Part shown: in pieces, positions 22,525 to 23,002 of the stretch | How the letters are laid out: every line of letters begins with the position of its first letter | Position numbering within the stretch: the first letter of the stretch is position 1 | Assembly (NCBI GenBank): GCA_049282265.1 | Contig: JBAPTR010000237.1 | Coordinates: 1 to 23,002, forward strand | Source of the DNA: CAYUCJ01 sp049282265 | GTDB lineage: Bacteria > Desulfobacterota > DSM-4660 > Desulfatiglandales > Desulfatiglandaceae | Length of the DNA stretch: 23,002 nt | Direction: 5' to 3' | The notes under the pieces: generated by a model | The model's input: only the letters and a program-made list of their open reading frames with translations | What the model was told of the DNA's origin: nothing | The model's database searches: none | Made by a program: the position numbers and the translations under genes

Positions 22525-23002
22525 ATAACTGGATGGGTATAGTTCGAAGTACCCCCACACCCTCTCGACCGCTAGCGGTTTTCTTCTGTTAACCACATCC
22601 GTGAGCACGAGAAAAATTTGGAATAAAGCGATTTTATCTGTGCGAGTTTGTTCTGCCTGCTTCCAATGTTATGATGTTCTTTTGCCTAGCACCCCAGAGG
22701 GAGGTCTGCAATATATTCCTTACTGACGAAACTTATGCACGGAGGAATTTGACTCTTGATCCAGTGTCCGCTCTTGAATGCTCCTGCCGAAAAGAAGTCC
22801 TTTTGGACAGACGGCTCTAGCTATGACCCTGTAACTTACCGCAAATTGATACCCAACGCAAGCAAGGAAGACGGTAATGAAAAAAACACAAAGGGAATCT
22901 CGGCCCCCCTCCCTCTCTCGTTACCGATTCTTTTTGTCGCTCCAAAATCTTCAAAAGGGGGTAGTCGGTTAGCTTCTCTATACTTAACATCTTGTACCAG
23001 GA

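Larger units (their letters stand above)
20506..23002. mobile_element. Integrated element of the serine-recombinase type, one end, continues past right edge
   Basis: One end is fixed by the comM junction near 20508. The recombinase gene lies directly at this end and reads toward it, the usual layout for elements moved by large serine recombinases. The sequence from about 20520 to 22140 is visibly richer in A and T than the flanking chromosome. Cargo is not in the window; beyond 22106 I find no confident gene. Size and type (phage, integrative element or island) cannot be told. Confidence 0.75.
22106..23002. other. 897-base stretch of the element without a confident gene
   Basis: It contains broken coding-like fragments on minus (at about 22197-22259, YEAEERVAELWKQSLRK then stop; at about 22138-22195, ERIALLAWKQEQTVSQKKS then stop), suggesting a decayed small gene. 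Next comes the hairpin cluster (22314-22431) and repeat copy B (22469-22524). At the right edge an open minus-strand frame of about 61 codons (22817-23002, includes MLSIEKLTDYPLLKILERQK) enters from outside the window; it could be the end of a gene but its second half looks unlike protein. No tRNA is seen. Confidence 0.45.

Noticed and set aside
22537..22580. tRNA-like TAGTTCGAAGTA segment with GGGTA/TACCC stem
   Set aside because: Only one possible arm; no acceptor, D or anticodon arms can be folded around it.
22817..23002. Open minus-strand frame entering from the right edge
   Set aside because: The first ~25 residues look protein-like but the rest (many Gly, Arg, Phe, Cys) do not, and only about 61 codons are visible. 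Kept as a note, not as a gene.

Overview
The window looks like the chromosome of an anaerobic acyl-CoA-oxidising bacterium, most likely Desulfobacterota (a deltaproteobacterial sulfate reducer or syntroph). I infer this from the gene set (dense acyl-CoA dehydrogenase, thiolase and B12-mutase genes, an XRE-cupin regulator, an M29 aminopeptidase) and from the style of the proteins, not from a marker gene. I see no tRNA, rRNA or CRISPR array. Almost every gene is on the minus strand; the aminotransferase at 15848-17167 is the exception.

Layout. (1) 1-488: 5' part of a PilZ-type gene running off the left edge. (2) 940-5212: M29 aminopeptidase, a NOL1/NOP2/Sun RNA methyltransferase with its PUA-like tail in a separate reading frame, an acyl-CoA dehydrogenase, and an XRE-cupin regulator; read from the regulator downward these are tightly packed. 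(3) 5293-13396: a small two-helix membrane protein, MeaB-type GTPase, B12-binding mutase subunit, mutase catalytic subunit, acyl-CoA dehydrogenase, enoyl-CoA hydratase and two thiolases, all one direction, with a good sigma70-like promoter at 13438-13465 in front of the first thiolase. (4) 13475-15304: typA/bipA. (5) 15305-15847: hairpin-rich non-coding stretch. (6) 15848-17167: class I/II aminotransferase, then a gap with an inverted repeat. (7) 17674-20031: class A penicillin-binding protein. (8) 20028-23002: a comM/yifB (Mg-chelatase-like) gene cut at its NPCPCG motif by an integrated element whose large serine recombinase lies at the junction; the rest of the element runs off the right edge.

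How the genes fit together. The mutase carries Phe and Gln at the two positions where methylmalonyl-CoA mutase has Tyr89 and Arg207, the pattern of isobutyryl-CoA mutase. With the B12 subunit, the MeaB chaperone, short-chain acyl-CoA dehydrogenase, crotonase and thiolases, the cluster reads as a route from isobutyryl-CoA through butyryl-CoA, crotonyl-CoA and acetoacetyl-CoA to acetyl-CoA. Only a 3-hydroxyacyl-CoA dehydrogenase is missing from the window. The XRE-cupin gene is the natural candidate for its regulator.

The most notable points are the isobutyryl-CoA mutase signature, the recombinase whose C-terminus is encoded by out-of-frame host comM DNA, and two hairpin-rich non-coding repeats (15.4 and 22.4 kb) that share a common end sequence.
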